Shown in pieces: positions 7,285 to 14,874 of a stretch of DNA of 54,277 nucleotides. The DNA is taken from contig CAJWQP010000009.1 of NCBI GenBank assembly GCA_913045445.1, forward strand, positions 1 to 54,277, written 5' to 3'. The position numbers were made by a program, and so were the translations under genes. A model generated the notes under the pieces. It was not told the DNA's origin, ran no database searches, and worked only from the letters and a program-made list of their open reading frames with translations. The first letter of the stretch is position 1, and every line of letters begins with the position of its first letter. The DNA comes from an uncultured Nitrospina sp. GTDB lineage: Bacteria > Nitrospinota > Nitrospinia > Nitrospinales > VA-1.

Positions 7285-10023
7285 ATGAGTGAATTTCATC
7301 AGTCCAACAGAACTTCCAGCGAAAAATACCGCTGTGACCTGCGAGGTTATGTTACAAGTCTGGTCCAACCTGAAGATTTTCCTGATCCAAAAACAAACGA
7401 TCCGCAAAAATTTTACCTCGAATTTAAAAATCGTATCGCCCCCCTGGTCAATACCGAGACCCAACGTCTTAAGGACAGTCTTGCCGACACAGACAATTGC
7501 CACCTGTTACTGCTGAATAACACCGCACTGGTCGACACCGTTTTGCAAGCGGCATTCGAAGCGGCGGTCTGGCTATACGACAACACGCAACAAAAAAATT
7601 TGCAGATAAATAATGTACCGGTAGCTGTCATCGCTCGCGGGGGATACGGTCGGGAAGAAATCTATTTCCGGTCAGATGTGGATGTGCAAATCATTTCTAA
7701 ATCTGCCTTGACCGATGAAGAAGCTGAGGAGGCAGAACAGATTGTCAAACACCTGGAATACCTGTTTATCCATCAGGATATTTTCCAGACCTCAACCAGT
7801 TCCTGTTACGCAGAAAATGACTCGCTAGAAAAGGAACTCAACGCAGGTAAGCTGACGGACTTGTTCTCTTTGCTGGAGAGTCGACTTGTGGCGGGTAACG
7901 CCATGGTCTATTCCGAGTTTATGAGTACGGTCAAAACCGCTTCGCTACTGCAAAAAGACAACCTGCTCAACCACTGTTACGACCGTAAAAATTACTACGA
8001 GGTGTCAAATACAGTCTTTCAACAGGAACCCAACGTTAAAGAAGAACTGAACCGGCTGTACTGGGCACTGGCTCTGGTTCGACTCAAGCACAATCTGGAC
8101 AAGGCCAACCAGTTTGAACTGCTTGATGAACTGTTCAAACAGGGATTCCTCAGTGCGCCCGCATTTAAGAATATGCAGTCCTCGTTCTCCTTCCTGGCCA
8201 AGGTCAGGCTTCTTCTCCATTGCCATCAAAAAGGGTCGCATCGAGATGTAATGAGTTATGAGGTACGGGAAAAAATAGCGCAGTCGATGGAAGATGGCGT
8301 CAAAGAGTTCTATCACAAATATTTTTACCAGGCGGCTTACCCCCTAAAACGGTACAGTCGCAATCTGTTCTGGGAAAGCATGACCCCCGACACGCGAAAG
8401 GTAAAAAATCTCTCCCGACACTTCGCGGTAAACTCTCAAAACCAGATCATCCTGGACAAGAAACCCGAGGTATTGTTCTCCCAGCATCCTGAAAGTGTTT
8501 TTAAAATATTCGCGTGGATGTCAGAAAAAAATTATTTTTTATCCTATCCCATCGTCCGGGCCATCGAACACCATATTGACCAAATGTCCCCCCTCTTCCT
8601 GGACAGGGAAGATCAACGGGAAGTCCAATCTTATTTCAAACGAGTTATCAACGGAAAATACTTCGCGAAAGCCCTCCGACTTTTTCATGAGTTCGGTTTG
8701 CTAGGAAATTTTTACATCCCGGAGTTTAAAAATCTCTGCGGTCTGTTGCAGGATATCTACGTCCATCATTTACCGACAGACATCCATGTACTCTCCGCAT
8801 TGGATGTTCTTAACGGACTGGAGATTGACGAAAAGGCAGATCCGTTTTTGAGAGATCTCTATAACTCACTGCGTGATAAAACCACCCTGAAACTCTCGGT
8901 CCTGCTTCACGACATCGGCAAGGGAGTTCGCATGCCCGGTCAAAACGAGGAACTGGTGGGTGCTCGACTTGTTCCCGGTATCCTGGAAAACTTGGGCTAC
9001 ACAAAAAATAGTCGCCGCGCAAAAGATATCGCGTTCCTGGTCGAAAAACACCTGATGATGCACGACCTCCTGCTCCTCGATCCCGAAGAAGATGATACTT
9101 ACGAAATGATCTGGGATCTGGTCAACCATGATACCGAACGCCTTAAAATGCTTCTCCTGTTGACCTATTCCGATAGGGGGGGCACCAAAATGAAAATGTC
9201 ATCCTCTCAGATCGAACAGCTGAAGATGTTTTACCAATACACACTTCACCACAAAAAACGACAGGGTGTTCCACGGTCGATCAAATTAGACTTTTTAAAG
9301 ATGGTGCGGCTCCCAAGAGACATGCAATCGCACCTTGAAATTTTTAACGAGTTCTCTCAATCCAAAGAACAATTCGCCACTGGCCTGATTTTCAAGCCCG
9401 GTCAGGCTTCAGAGATAATCATCTGCTCTAAGGATTGCCCAAGCCTGCTCTACAACTTTTCCGCGATACTCGCATTTAACAGGTTGAATATAGTGGAAGC
9501 CGACATACATACGATGGATGATCGTATTTTAGATGTGTTTAAAGTCGTCAATTCCACGGGTGCCCCTATTGATTACGCTGACATATATCTCCTTAAGCGA
9601 CAGGTTCGGGAAGACTTGAAACGAGTTTGCGTTAACCAGGAACCGTTGTCTCTGGTCTTTAAAGATCGATCACTTCCCATTTCGTCAGAACAAAATAAGA
9701 TTAAAGACATTAAACTTAAAGTAAAAATAATCGGTCGTTCCGTCAAAATTGAAACCCGTGATATGCTGGGAACCTTCATGGTCCTGACCCGGGTATTTTC
9801 ACAGTTCAATATGGAAATCCAAAAAGCTGTCTTGCATACCCAACAAGGAACGGCATCAAACATTTTCTACCTGCGACCCAAAGATGTCCGCGATATCATG
9901 GAGAACGAGAGCCGATTCCTGCGCACTCTGGAACAGGCCCTGCAACAATTGATCGAGTCTAAAGAAATTCTACTTGAGGACTCACAATCAACTGCTCCCA
10001 CAAAACAAACCTTTGCCGGCTGA
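7285..10023 (+). CDS. glnD: bifunctional uridylyltransferase/uridylyl-removing enzyme GlnD
   Basis: Nitrogen sensor that uridylylates and deuridylylates PII proteins according to glutamine level. The 912-aa length fits the family. The nucleotidyltransferase motif GGYGREE-x4-SDVD is near residue 120, the HD-domain motif LLHDIGKG near 550, and two ACT domains (glutamine sensing) occupy roughly 700-780 and 810-890. All catalytic motifs look intact. No Shine-Dalgarno is evident before the ATG. Neither glnB nor glnA is in the window. The TPR gene begins 13 nt after its stop, so they are probably co-transcribed. Confidence 0.95.
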   Translation: MSEFHQSNRTSSEKYRCDLRGYVTSLVQPEDFPDPKTNDPQKFYLEFKNRIAPLVNTETQRLKDSLADTDNCHLLLLNNTALVDTVLQAAFEAAVWLYDNTQQKNLQINNVPVAVIARGGYGREEIYFRSDVDVQIISKSALTDEEAEEAEQIVKHLEYLFIHQDIFQTSTSSCYAENDSLEKELNAGKLTDLFSLLESRLVAGNAMVYSEFMSTVKTASLLQKDNLLNHCYDRKNYYEVSNTVFQQEPNVKEELNRLYWALALVRLKHNLDKANQFELLDELFKQGFLSAPAFKNMQSSFSFLAKVRLLLHCHQKGSHRDVMSYEVREKIAQSMEDGVKEFYHKYFYQAAYPLKRYSRNLFWESMTPDTRKVKNLSRHFAVNSQNQIILDKKPEVLFSQHPESVFKIFAWMSEKNYFLSYPIVRAIEHHIDQMSPLFLDREDQREVQSYFKRVINGKYFAKALRLFHEFGLLGNFYIPEFKNLCGLLQDIYVHHLPTDIHVLSALDVLNGLEIDEKADPFLRDLYNSLRDKTTLKLSVLLHDIGKGVRMPGQNEELVGARLVPGILENLGYTKNSRRAKDIAFLVEKHLMMHDLLLLDPEEDDTYEMIWDLVNHDTERLKMLLLLTYSDRGGTKMKMSSSQIEQLKMFYQYTLHHKKRQGVPRSIKLDFLKMVRLPRDMQSHLEIFNEFSQSKEQFATGLIFKPGQASEIIICSKDCPSLLYNFSAILAFNRLNIVEADIHTMDDRILDVFKVVNSTGAPIDYADIYLLKRQVREDLKRVCVNQEPLSLVFKDRSLPISSEQNKIKDIKLKVKIIGRSVKIETRDMLGTFMVLTRVFSQFNMEIQKAVLHTQQGTASNIFYLRPKDVRDIMENESRFLRTLEQALQQLIESKEILLEDSQSTAPTKQTFAG

Positions 10024-10036
10024 CGGACCTCTAATT

Positions 10037-10696
10037 ATGCCTCGTTTAGCATTGTTCACTTTTGTCGTCTTGTTTTTTATCAGCACCACAGCAACCCCTG
10101 TACCAGCACAAAGCTCTCAGGAGTTACTTGAAAAAGCGCAAACCCTGAACAGGAACGGCTTTCTGGATGAAGCCGCTGTCGCTTGGGAGAAGCTCGCTAC
10201 CACCGACACCGATCCAAACCGAACTGTCTATGCCCGATTGATGCTGGGGAACACCTATCTGAAACTTCAGCAATTTCAGAAATCTATCGACACTATGGAA
10301 GCCATCGCACAATCTCATCCAGATAACTTCGATGCTCATTTTCATTTAGCTAATTCCTTAAACGTACTTAAAAAATTTCCCGAAGCTATAACAGCTTTCG
10401 AGAAAACCACCGCACTACGATCGGAAGAGGGGCTGGGATATGTAGGACTGGGACTGTCCCTGTTTGGTAACCGCGACTCGAAAAAAGCCATCAAAGCGCT
10501 TTTAAAAGCTAATAAATTATTCAAACAAAAAAAGAATATTTCCTGGTACCGGGACACCCGGGTCATGGTCGCGCAAATTAAGCATTTCGCAAAATTTCCC
10601 CCCAGCTTTTCCGACCTCTGGCTCACCAACACTTTGAAATTGGTTCGCGATACCTACGAAAAGTCTGTATTCAACCCCAAACAATATCTCCACTGA
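10037..10696 (+). CDS. exported TPR-repeat protein
   Basis: 219 aa with a signal peptide (hydrophobic core LALFTFVVLFFIS, then VPAQSS as a likely cleavage region) followed by about four TPR-like helical repeats, e.g. the segments around ARLMLGNTYLKLQQ and AHFHLANSLNVLKKF. TPRs scaffold protein contacts, so it is probably a periplasmic adaptor; its partner is unknown. The frame is open 63 nt upstream inside glnD, but the ATG at 10037 starts exactly at the signal peptide. It follows glnD by 13 nt. Confidence 0.75.
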   Translation: MPRLALFTFVVLFFISTTATPVPAQSSQELLEKAQTLNRNGFLDEAAVAWEKLATTDTDPNRTVYARLMLGNTYLKLQQFQKSIDTMEAIAQSHPDNFDAHFHLANSLNVLKKFPEAITAFEKTTALRSEEGLGYVGLGLSLFGNRDSKKAIKALLKANKLFKQKKNISWYRDTRVMVAQIKHFAKFPPSFSDLWLTNTLKLVRDTYEKSVFNPKQYLH

Positions 10697-10830
10697 TCTC
10701 TATCCACAAAAAAATTCCCTTCCCTGTATGTCGTAAGCATTAATTTAATGCCAGAAGCATGCAGAAATAATAAGACCTCATATCCGCCGCCCCGCCCAAA
10801 CATCAAAAATTTAAGCTTTTAGCAAAGCGC

Positions 10831-10878
10831 CGAATATTAAAAAAAATTAATCTCGCATTAATAAAGTTTTAATATTCG
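10831..10878. repeat. long two-part inverted repeat upstream of TATAAT
   Basis: A perfect 12-bp arm, CGAATATTAAAA (10831-10842), pairs with TTTTAATATTCG (10867-10878). Inside it a second 6-bp pair, ATTAAT/ATTAAT (10846-10851 and 10857-10862), closes a CTCGC loop. The right arm ends 6 nt before the TATAAT at 10885, so it covers the expected -35 region. It has no T-run after it, so it is not a typical terminator. It could be an operator or a cruciform. Confidence 0.6.
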
Positions 10879-10884
10879 ATATCA

Positions 10885-11009
10885 TATAATGCGCTCAGTA
10901 ATTTTCTCCTCCTTTCAGGGGGGAACCTATAGTTCCCGCTATTATTCTCCCCGCCTCCTCTTTAAAAGGGAAACAGGATGCTTTAAGTAGCCTGTTTCCC
11001 TGTTTTTTT
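10885..11009 (+). ncRNA. candidate small RNA with two anti-Shine-Dalgarno-like stretches
   Basis: A consensus -10 TATAAT (10885-10890) predicts a start near 10897. The roughly 110-nt transcript would contain CTCCTCCTTT (10906-10915), a perfect hairpin GGGAAC-CTATA-GTTCCC (10921-10937), a second pyrimidine stretch CCCCGCCTCCTC (10949-10960), and the terminator ending at 11009. CCTCCTTT is identical to the usual anti-Shine-Dalgarno end of 16S rRNA. No clear -35 is seen. Alternatives are leader RNA of the gene at 11161 cut by an attenuator, or a decayed repeat element. No reading frame of substance is present on this strand. Confidence 0.4.
10968..11009 (+). terminator. strong intrinsic terminator
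   Basis: A perfect 10-bp stem, GGGAAACAGG (10968-10977) with CCTGTTTCCC (10991-11000), a 13-nt loop, then TGTTTTTTT. It ends either the candidate small RNA or read-through from the TPR gene. Confidence 0.85.
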
Positions 11010-11160
11010 GGCTTTTTTACCTCATTGGAACCCCTCCTGTTACAATAAATTGCAATTTTAGAGATAATTGAGTTAGAATTCCCACGTATCCACTTAAAGA
11101 CCCTTTCATTAAGTTGGCCATTAAGCCTTTGTATGGATAGGGTTTTAGAAAAGATCCCCA

Positions 11161-11658
11161 ATGAAATTCAAACCCACTCTATTACATCCGGGCATTTTAA
11201 TTCTCTTATTCTCGCTATGGATGACTCCCGCGATAAGTCATGCGGGAAATGTAAATCAAATCAGGCTTTCTGATGGAAGCCTGATTCAGGCGGAAATAGT
11301 ATCGTTTGCTAACGGTGTGTATAAATTACGTTCTGAATCCCTGGGAACATTTTCCCTGGCAGAAAATCGTATTCAGTCCATCAAGCCGAATAAATCGGTG
11401 CAATTTAAAGCGACAGACCCGTTGGTCGGACAACAGATGCAAAGGTTACAACTGGAATTGATGTCCGACCCTCAAATGATGGGTCTGCTTTCAGACCTGC
11501 AAAACGATCCAGCTATAAAAAGTATTCTTCAGGATAAAGAACTCATGCGAGCCATCGAACAGGGAAATTTAAACAAGGTGGGGCAAGACCCAAAAATCCA
11601 ATCGTTGATGAACAGTAAAGCTGTTGAAAATATCATCAAACAACATCAACAAAAGTAA
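11161..11658 (+). CDS. secreted protein with STI1-like C-terminal region
   Basis: 165 aa. A signal peptide (hydrophobic core ILILLFSLW, cleavage near SHAG) is followed by a small beta-rich segment (IRLSDGSLIQAEIVSF... to about residue 80). The helical C-terminus is rich in DP-containing repeats: MSDPQMMGLL, QNDPAIKSIL, GQDPKIQSLM. These resemble the STI1/DP2 motif of Hsp70/Hsp90 co-chaperones and related bacterial proteins. Function unknown; periplasmic location is inferred from the signal peptide. The gene ends 14 nt before orn and is probably co-transcribed with it. Confidence 0.7.
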   Translation: MKFKPTLLHPGILILLFSLWMTPAISHAGNVNQIRLSDGSLIQAEIVSFANGVYKLRSESLGTFSLAENRIQSIKPNKSVQFKATDPLVGQQMQRLQLELMSDPQMMGLLSDLQNDPAIKSILQDKELMRAIEQGNLNKVGQDPKIQSLMNSKAVENIIKQHQQK

Positions 11659-11672
11659 GCTTCTGGAGTTTT

Positions 11673-12269
11673 ATGGATAAGCAATCTGAACTCAACCTGG
11701 TGTGGATGGATCTTGAGATGACGGGACTGGACCCCGATCTTGAGGTCATCATAGAAATCGCAAGCCTGGTTACCGATCACGACCTGAACATTCTGGCGGA
11801 AGGACCGTGTCTTGCGATTCATCAAGGCGATAAAATACTCGCCCGCATGGATGACTGGAATCAAAAGCACCATAACGCATCCGGATTGGTGGAACGTGTG
11901 CGCAAATCCAAAATAACCAATGACGAAGCGGCACGACAAACTCTTGACTTCATCAAACAGTATTGCCCTGAAAACATCGCTCCGCTTTGCGGCAATTCAA
12001 TCACGCAGGATCGCAAATTCCTTGGGAAATACATGCCTGAACTTCACAAATACCTGCATTACCGAAGTGTCGATGTGACCTCCGTTAAGGAACTGGTCCG
12101 ACGCTGGTACCCGGATGGACCCAAACTGCCCCGGAAAAGTGAAAGCCATATGGCCATGACCGATGTTCGTGAATCACTGGCCGAACTTATTTTTTACCGC
12201 AAACACTACTTCTCCTCCAACGGCTTGACCAATCCAAATACCTTTTCAATTCAGGAAAAGAAATCATGA
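11673..12269 (+). CDS. orn: oligoribonuclease
   Basis: 3'-5' exonuclease of the DEDDh class that finishes RNA decay by hydrolysing di- and short oligoribonucleotides, including pGpG from c-di-GMP turnover. The first acidic motif is VWMDLEMTGLDP near the start, and the last is HMAMTDVRES near residue 155. At 198 aa it is slightly longer than the usual 180-185, with a short C-terminal tail. CTGGAG lies 7 nt before the ATG. Its stop codon overlaps the next gene's ATG (ATGA), suggesting translational coupling. Confidence 0.95.
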   Translation: MDKQSELNLVWMDLEMTGLDPDLEVIIEIASLVTDHDLNILAEGPCLAIHQGDKILARMDDWNQKHHNASGLVERVRKSKITNDEAARQTLDFIKQYCPENIAPLCGNSITQDRKFLGKYMPELHKYLHYRSVDVTSVKELVRRWYPDGPKLPRKSESHMAMTDVRESLAELIFYRKHYFSSNGLTNPNTFSIQEKKS

Positions 12270-12535
12270 GCAAAGGAAGTATTGTCACCCTGTTATTTCT
12301 AGTGTTTATCGGCTACCTGTCATTCAGCATGATCTGGTCAGGCAGTAAGTACCAGTGCGAAATTTGTGTTGAGTATAAAGATGTGAAGTCCTGTCAGGCT
12401 GTTGAAGGGATGGAAAAACAAGATACCATAATGACCGGTATAAGCACCGCCTGCGCCGCAGTGACTAACGGCAGAACAGAATCCCTCGAGTGCTCCCAAA
12501 CTCCGCCCGTCAAAATGCAGTGCAACAACGTTTGA
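12266..12535 (+). CDS. small membrane-anchored protein with six cysteines
   Basis: 89 aa. One hydrophobic segment (VTLLFLVFIGYLSFSMIW, residues about 6-24) anchors or exports it. The remainder carries six cysteines, the first two as CEIC (C-x2-C), and ends in KMQCNNV. This pattern would suit three disulfides outside the cytoplasm or metal binding. I do not recognise the family. It overlaps orn by 4 nt and is probably translated with it. Confidence 0.65.
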   Translation: MSKGSIVTLLFLVFIGYLSFSMIWSGSKYQCEICVEYKDVKSCQAVEGMEKQDTIMTGISTACAAVTNGRTESLECSQTPPVKMQCNNV

Positions 12536-12566
12536 TAAATCGCAAAACCAGCAAGGCGACAGTGGC

Positions 12567-13796
12567 TTAATCCCCCTTAACATTTATGATTTGCTTGAGT
12601 GTGTGGACCACTTCTACTAAATCTTTCTGATTTTCCATGACCCTGTCGATATCCTTATAGGCCCCCGGTATTTCATCAATGATCGCCCTACGCCTTGTCA
12701 TTTCAACCCCGCGAGTCTGATTTTCCAGATCTTCCATTGAAAATTTTTTGAACGCCTGTTTCCGGCTCATCCTTCGACCCGCGCCGTGGGAACATGAGTG
12801 AAACGATTCCGCATTTCCCTTTCCTCGAACAATGTAGGATCGAGTCCCCATAGACCCAGGGATGATGCCCATATCATTCTCCCCGGCACGAATCGCTCCC
12901 TTGCGTGTCACCCATACGCTCTCGCCGTAATGATCCTCTTTCTCCACATAATTGTGATGACAATTGACTGCTTTTCGCAGGGGTGAAGTTTCTTCCTCTA
13001 CTGCCACACAGATTTGCGGAAAATAATATTCCAACTGACCCATGATAAGCGTCATCATCACACGGCGATTTAATGACGCATACTCCTGCGCCCAACTCAC
13101 CGCTCGCACATAATCGTCGAACCCTTGAGTCCCTTCGGAAAAATATGCAAGATCCCGGTCAGGCAAATTCACCTGGTGAACCCGCATATCCTCCCGCGCC
13201 CTGCTGATATACTCCATACCAATCCTGTTACCGATCCCACGCGACCCGCTGTGCAATATGACCCATAGCGAGTCCGCCTCATCCAGGCAAACCTCAATGA
13301 AATGGTTGCCGCCGCCAAGCGATCCCATTTGCTTGCGCCAGTTTTTTGTTTTAACGCCAAAACTGTTTTCCGGATCACTCTTTAGAAATTGCTCAACCTC
13401 CGCTTGAGTGACAAACGTATTTTTTATTTCATTAAGATCATTTTTCCTTTGGTGGCAGGCACCCGGCCCAAGCGGAATGGTTCTTTCAATACTATTGCGG
13501 ACTTTCGATAAACTTTCCGGCAGGTCCCTGGCATTCATATTAGTTTGCACAGCCATCATGCCACAACCAATGTCCACCCCCACCGCCGCCGGAATGATCG
13601 CCTTATGCGTCGGGACGACAGAACCGATAGTGCACCCGATCCCAACATGCGCGTCCGCCATCACCGCGACATGATTGTGGATAAACGGCAACGAAGAAAG
13701 ATTACGCAATTGCTTAACCGCAATAGCATCCAAATCCTCCGCCCACACCTTGACCGGGAAGCCGTCCCCCTCCTGATATGTTTTTTTAATTGGCAT
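12567..13796 (-). CDS. rtcB: RtcB-family RNA ligase
   Basis: GTP-dependent ligase that joins 2',3'-cyclic phosphate or 3'-phosphate RNA ends to 5'-OH ends. All hallmark segments are present: ADAHVGIGCTIGS, VGVDIGCGM (metal-binding Cys), GGGNHFIE, HSGSRGIG, GSMGTRSY and CSHGAGR with the guanylylated His. From the ATG at 13796 it is 409 aa, normal for the short bacterial form. The frame continues to 13925, but the added 43 residues come from repeat debris and are not expected in the family. No archease or RtcA gene lies beside it, so an RNA-repair role rather than a complete Rtc operon is inferred. Confidence 0.93.
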   Translation of the reverse strand: MPIKKTYQEGDGFPVKVWAEDLDAIAVKQLRNLSSLPFIHNHVAVMADAHVGIGCTIGSVVPTHKAIIPAAVGVDIGCGMMAVQTNMNARDLPESLSKVRNSIERTIPLGPGACHQRKNDLNEIKNTFVTQAEVEQFLKSDPENSFGVKTKNWRKQMGSLGGGNHFIEVCLDEADSLWVILHSGSRGIGNRIGMEYISRAREDMRVHQVNLPDRDLAYFSEGTQGFDDYVRAVSWAQEYASLNRRVMMTLIMGQLEYYFPQICVAVEEETSPLRKAVNCHHNYVEKEDHYGESVWVTRKGAIRAGENDMGIIPGSMGTRSYIVRGKGNAESFHSCSHGAGRRMSRKQAFKKFSMEDLENQTRGVEMTRRRAIIDEIPGAYKDIDRVMENQKDLVEVVHTLKQIINVKGD

Positions 13797-14050
13797 ATTT
13801 TTGAGTGGGTTGTTTGGAAGATTGTGCGGGAGGGGTGAACGCCGGTGCCGCACTGAGCGGTAAAGCATGCCCCCTTCGTCTAACGGGTAGGGCCTTCGAC
13901 ATACCCCTTCGGGGCAGGAGGACAAATGATAAATATCACCAGCTCAGACCGACACATTATCGGTGCTCATCTGTGTTTATCTGTGGTTCCCAGCACCTCG
14001 CTCTGGCTAGGTATCCTGTAACTCTGTCAGCGGTTATCCGTGGCTAAAAT
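13797..14050. repeat. intergenic block of dispersed-repeat fragments
   Basis: The gap between rtcB and purC contains several non-coding motifs. One is CGGTGCCGCACTGAGCGG (13841-13858), echoed at 24421. Another is a segment around CCTTCGACA...GGGGCAGGAGGA (13892-13921). There is also an imperfectly repeated pair, TCTGTGTTTATCTGTGG and TCTGTCAGCGGTTATCCGTGG (about 13970-14043). Motifs of this kind occur as dispersed intergenic repeats in many bacterial genomes. Their function is unknown, and no copy here is intact. Confidence 0.55.
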
Positions 14051-14066
14051 CTTTTTTGCTCCAGGT

Positions 14067-14780
14067 CTAGCCGGGGTCAGAGCAGACGAGGCTGTAGACT
14101 TCGCGGTATTTTTCTTCGACGCTTCCCATGCTGAAACGGAAGCGGTCCTTATCCATTTTTTCACCGGTGTCCCAGTGCCATAGCCTGCATCCGTCGGGGC
14201 TGATCTCATCACCTAACAGGATTTCACCTTTGTGTCGGCCGAACTCCAGTTTGAAATCCACCAGCCTGATTTTTCTCTCTTTAAAAAATTCCATCATCAG
14301 GGTGTTGACCTTGCGCCCCAACTCCCTCAGCGTATCGAGTTCCTCCTGCGTTGCCCAGCCGAAGGTGACAGCATGGCAATCGTTGATCAGCGGATCATGC
14401 AGGTCGTCGTTTTTATAGAAGAACTCCAGGATCGGCGGATCAAATTCCCTTCCCTCTTCTACTCCCAGACGTTTGCACAAACTTCCAGCGGCTACGTTGC
14501 GCAGAACCACTTCGACCGGAATGATATCCAGTTTCTTGACGATGGTTTCGCGGTCGTTGACAGGCTCTACTAAATGGGTCTTGATTCCCTTCTCTTCCAG
14601 ATATTGGTAGACACGATTCGATACCTGGTTGTTGATGACTCCTTTATCGACAATGGTGCCCTTCTTAACCCCGTCAAAAGCGCTGGCATCATCCTTGAAA
14701 AACTGAATCATTAAATCCGGATCTTCAGTCGCGTAAAGTATTTTTGCTTTACCTTCGTAAACTTTCTCCAATCGTTTCAT
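14067..14780 (-). CDS. purC: phosphoribosylaminoimidazole-succinocarboxamide synthase (SAICAR synthetase)
   Basis: Ligates aspartate to CAIR with ATP in purine synthesis. The 237-aa length is typical, with the N-terminal KVYEGKAKILYAT, DDASAFDG, and the IPVEVVLRNVAAGSL and DFKLEFGR motifs in family order. AGAGGA lies 9 nt before the ATG. It sits 94 nt downstream of purB on the same strand. The two enzymes act in consecutive steps (SAICAR synthesis, then fumarate release), so co-transcription is likely. Confidence 0.96.
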   Translation of the reverse strand: MKRLEKVYEGKAKILYATEDPDLMIQFFKDDASAFDGVKKGTIVDKGVINNQVSNRVYQYLEEKGIKTHLVEPVNDRETIVKKLDIIPVEVVLRNVAAGSLCKRLGVEEGREFDPPILEFFYKNDDLHDPLINDCHAVTFGWATQEELDTLRELGRKVNTLMMEFFKERKIRLVDFKLEFGRHKGEILLGDEISPDGCRLWHWDTGEKMDKDRFRFSMGSVEEKYREVYSLVCSDPG

Positions 14781-14874
14781 TTCCTTAGGTCCTCTGATAT
14801 TTAAAGTTTTCCAAATTCGCTATTACCCATCCCTTAAAGTTAAAAGATCGGCTCATCGCAAACTCAGCCACTTT

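Larger units (their letters stand above)
10697..11160. other. 464-bp intergenic region with dyad, small-RNA candidate and terminator
   Basis: No protein gene is supported here. In order it contains a 48-bp two-part dyad (10831-10878), a perfect TATAAT (10885-10890), a pyrimidine-rich stretch with a hairpin, and a strong intrinsic terminator (10968-11009). Then comes AT-rich leader DNA before the gene at 11161. The parts are listed separately. Confidence 0.7.

Noticed and set aside
10895-11161. 88-codon minus-strand frame across the small-RNA candidate
   Set aside because: No ribosome binding site or domain; it reads through a strong terminator and repeats.
13869-13891. Segment GCCCCCTTCGTCTAACGGGTAGG resembling the 5' half of a tRNA(Glu)
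   Set aside because: No anticodon stem, T-arm or 3' acceptor strand follows; it sits in repeat debris.
13797-13925. 43-residue N-terminal extension of RtcB in the same frame
   Set aside because: The extension is encoded by dispersed-repeat sequence, lacks family similarity, and the ATG at 13796 gives the normal length.
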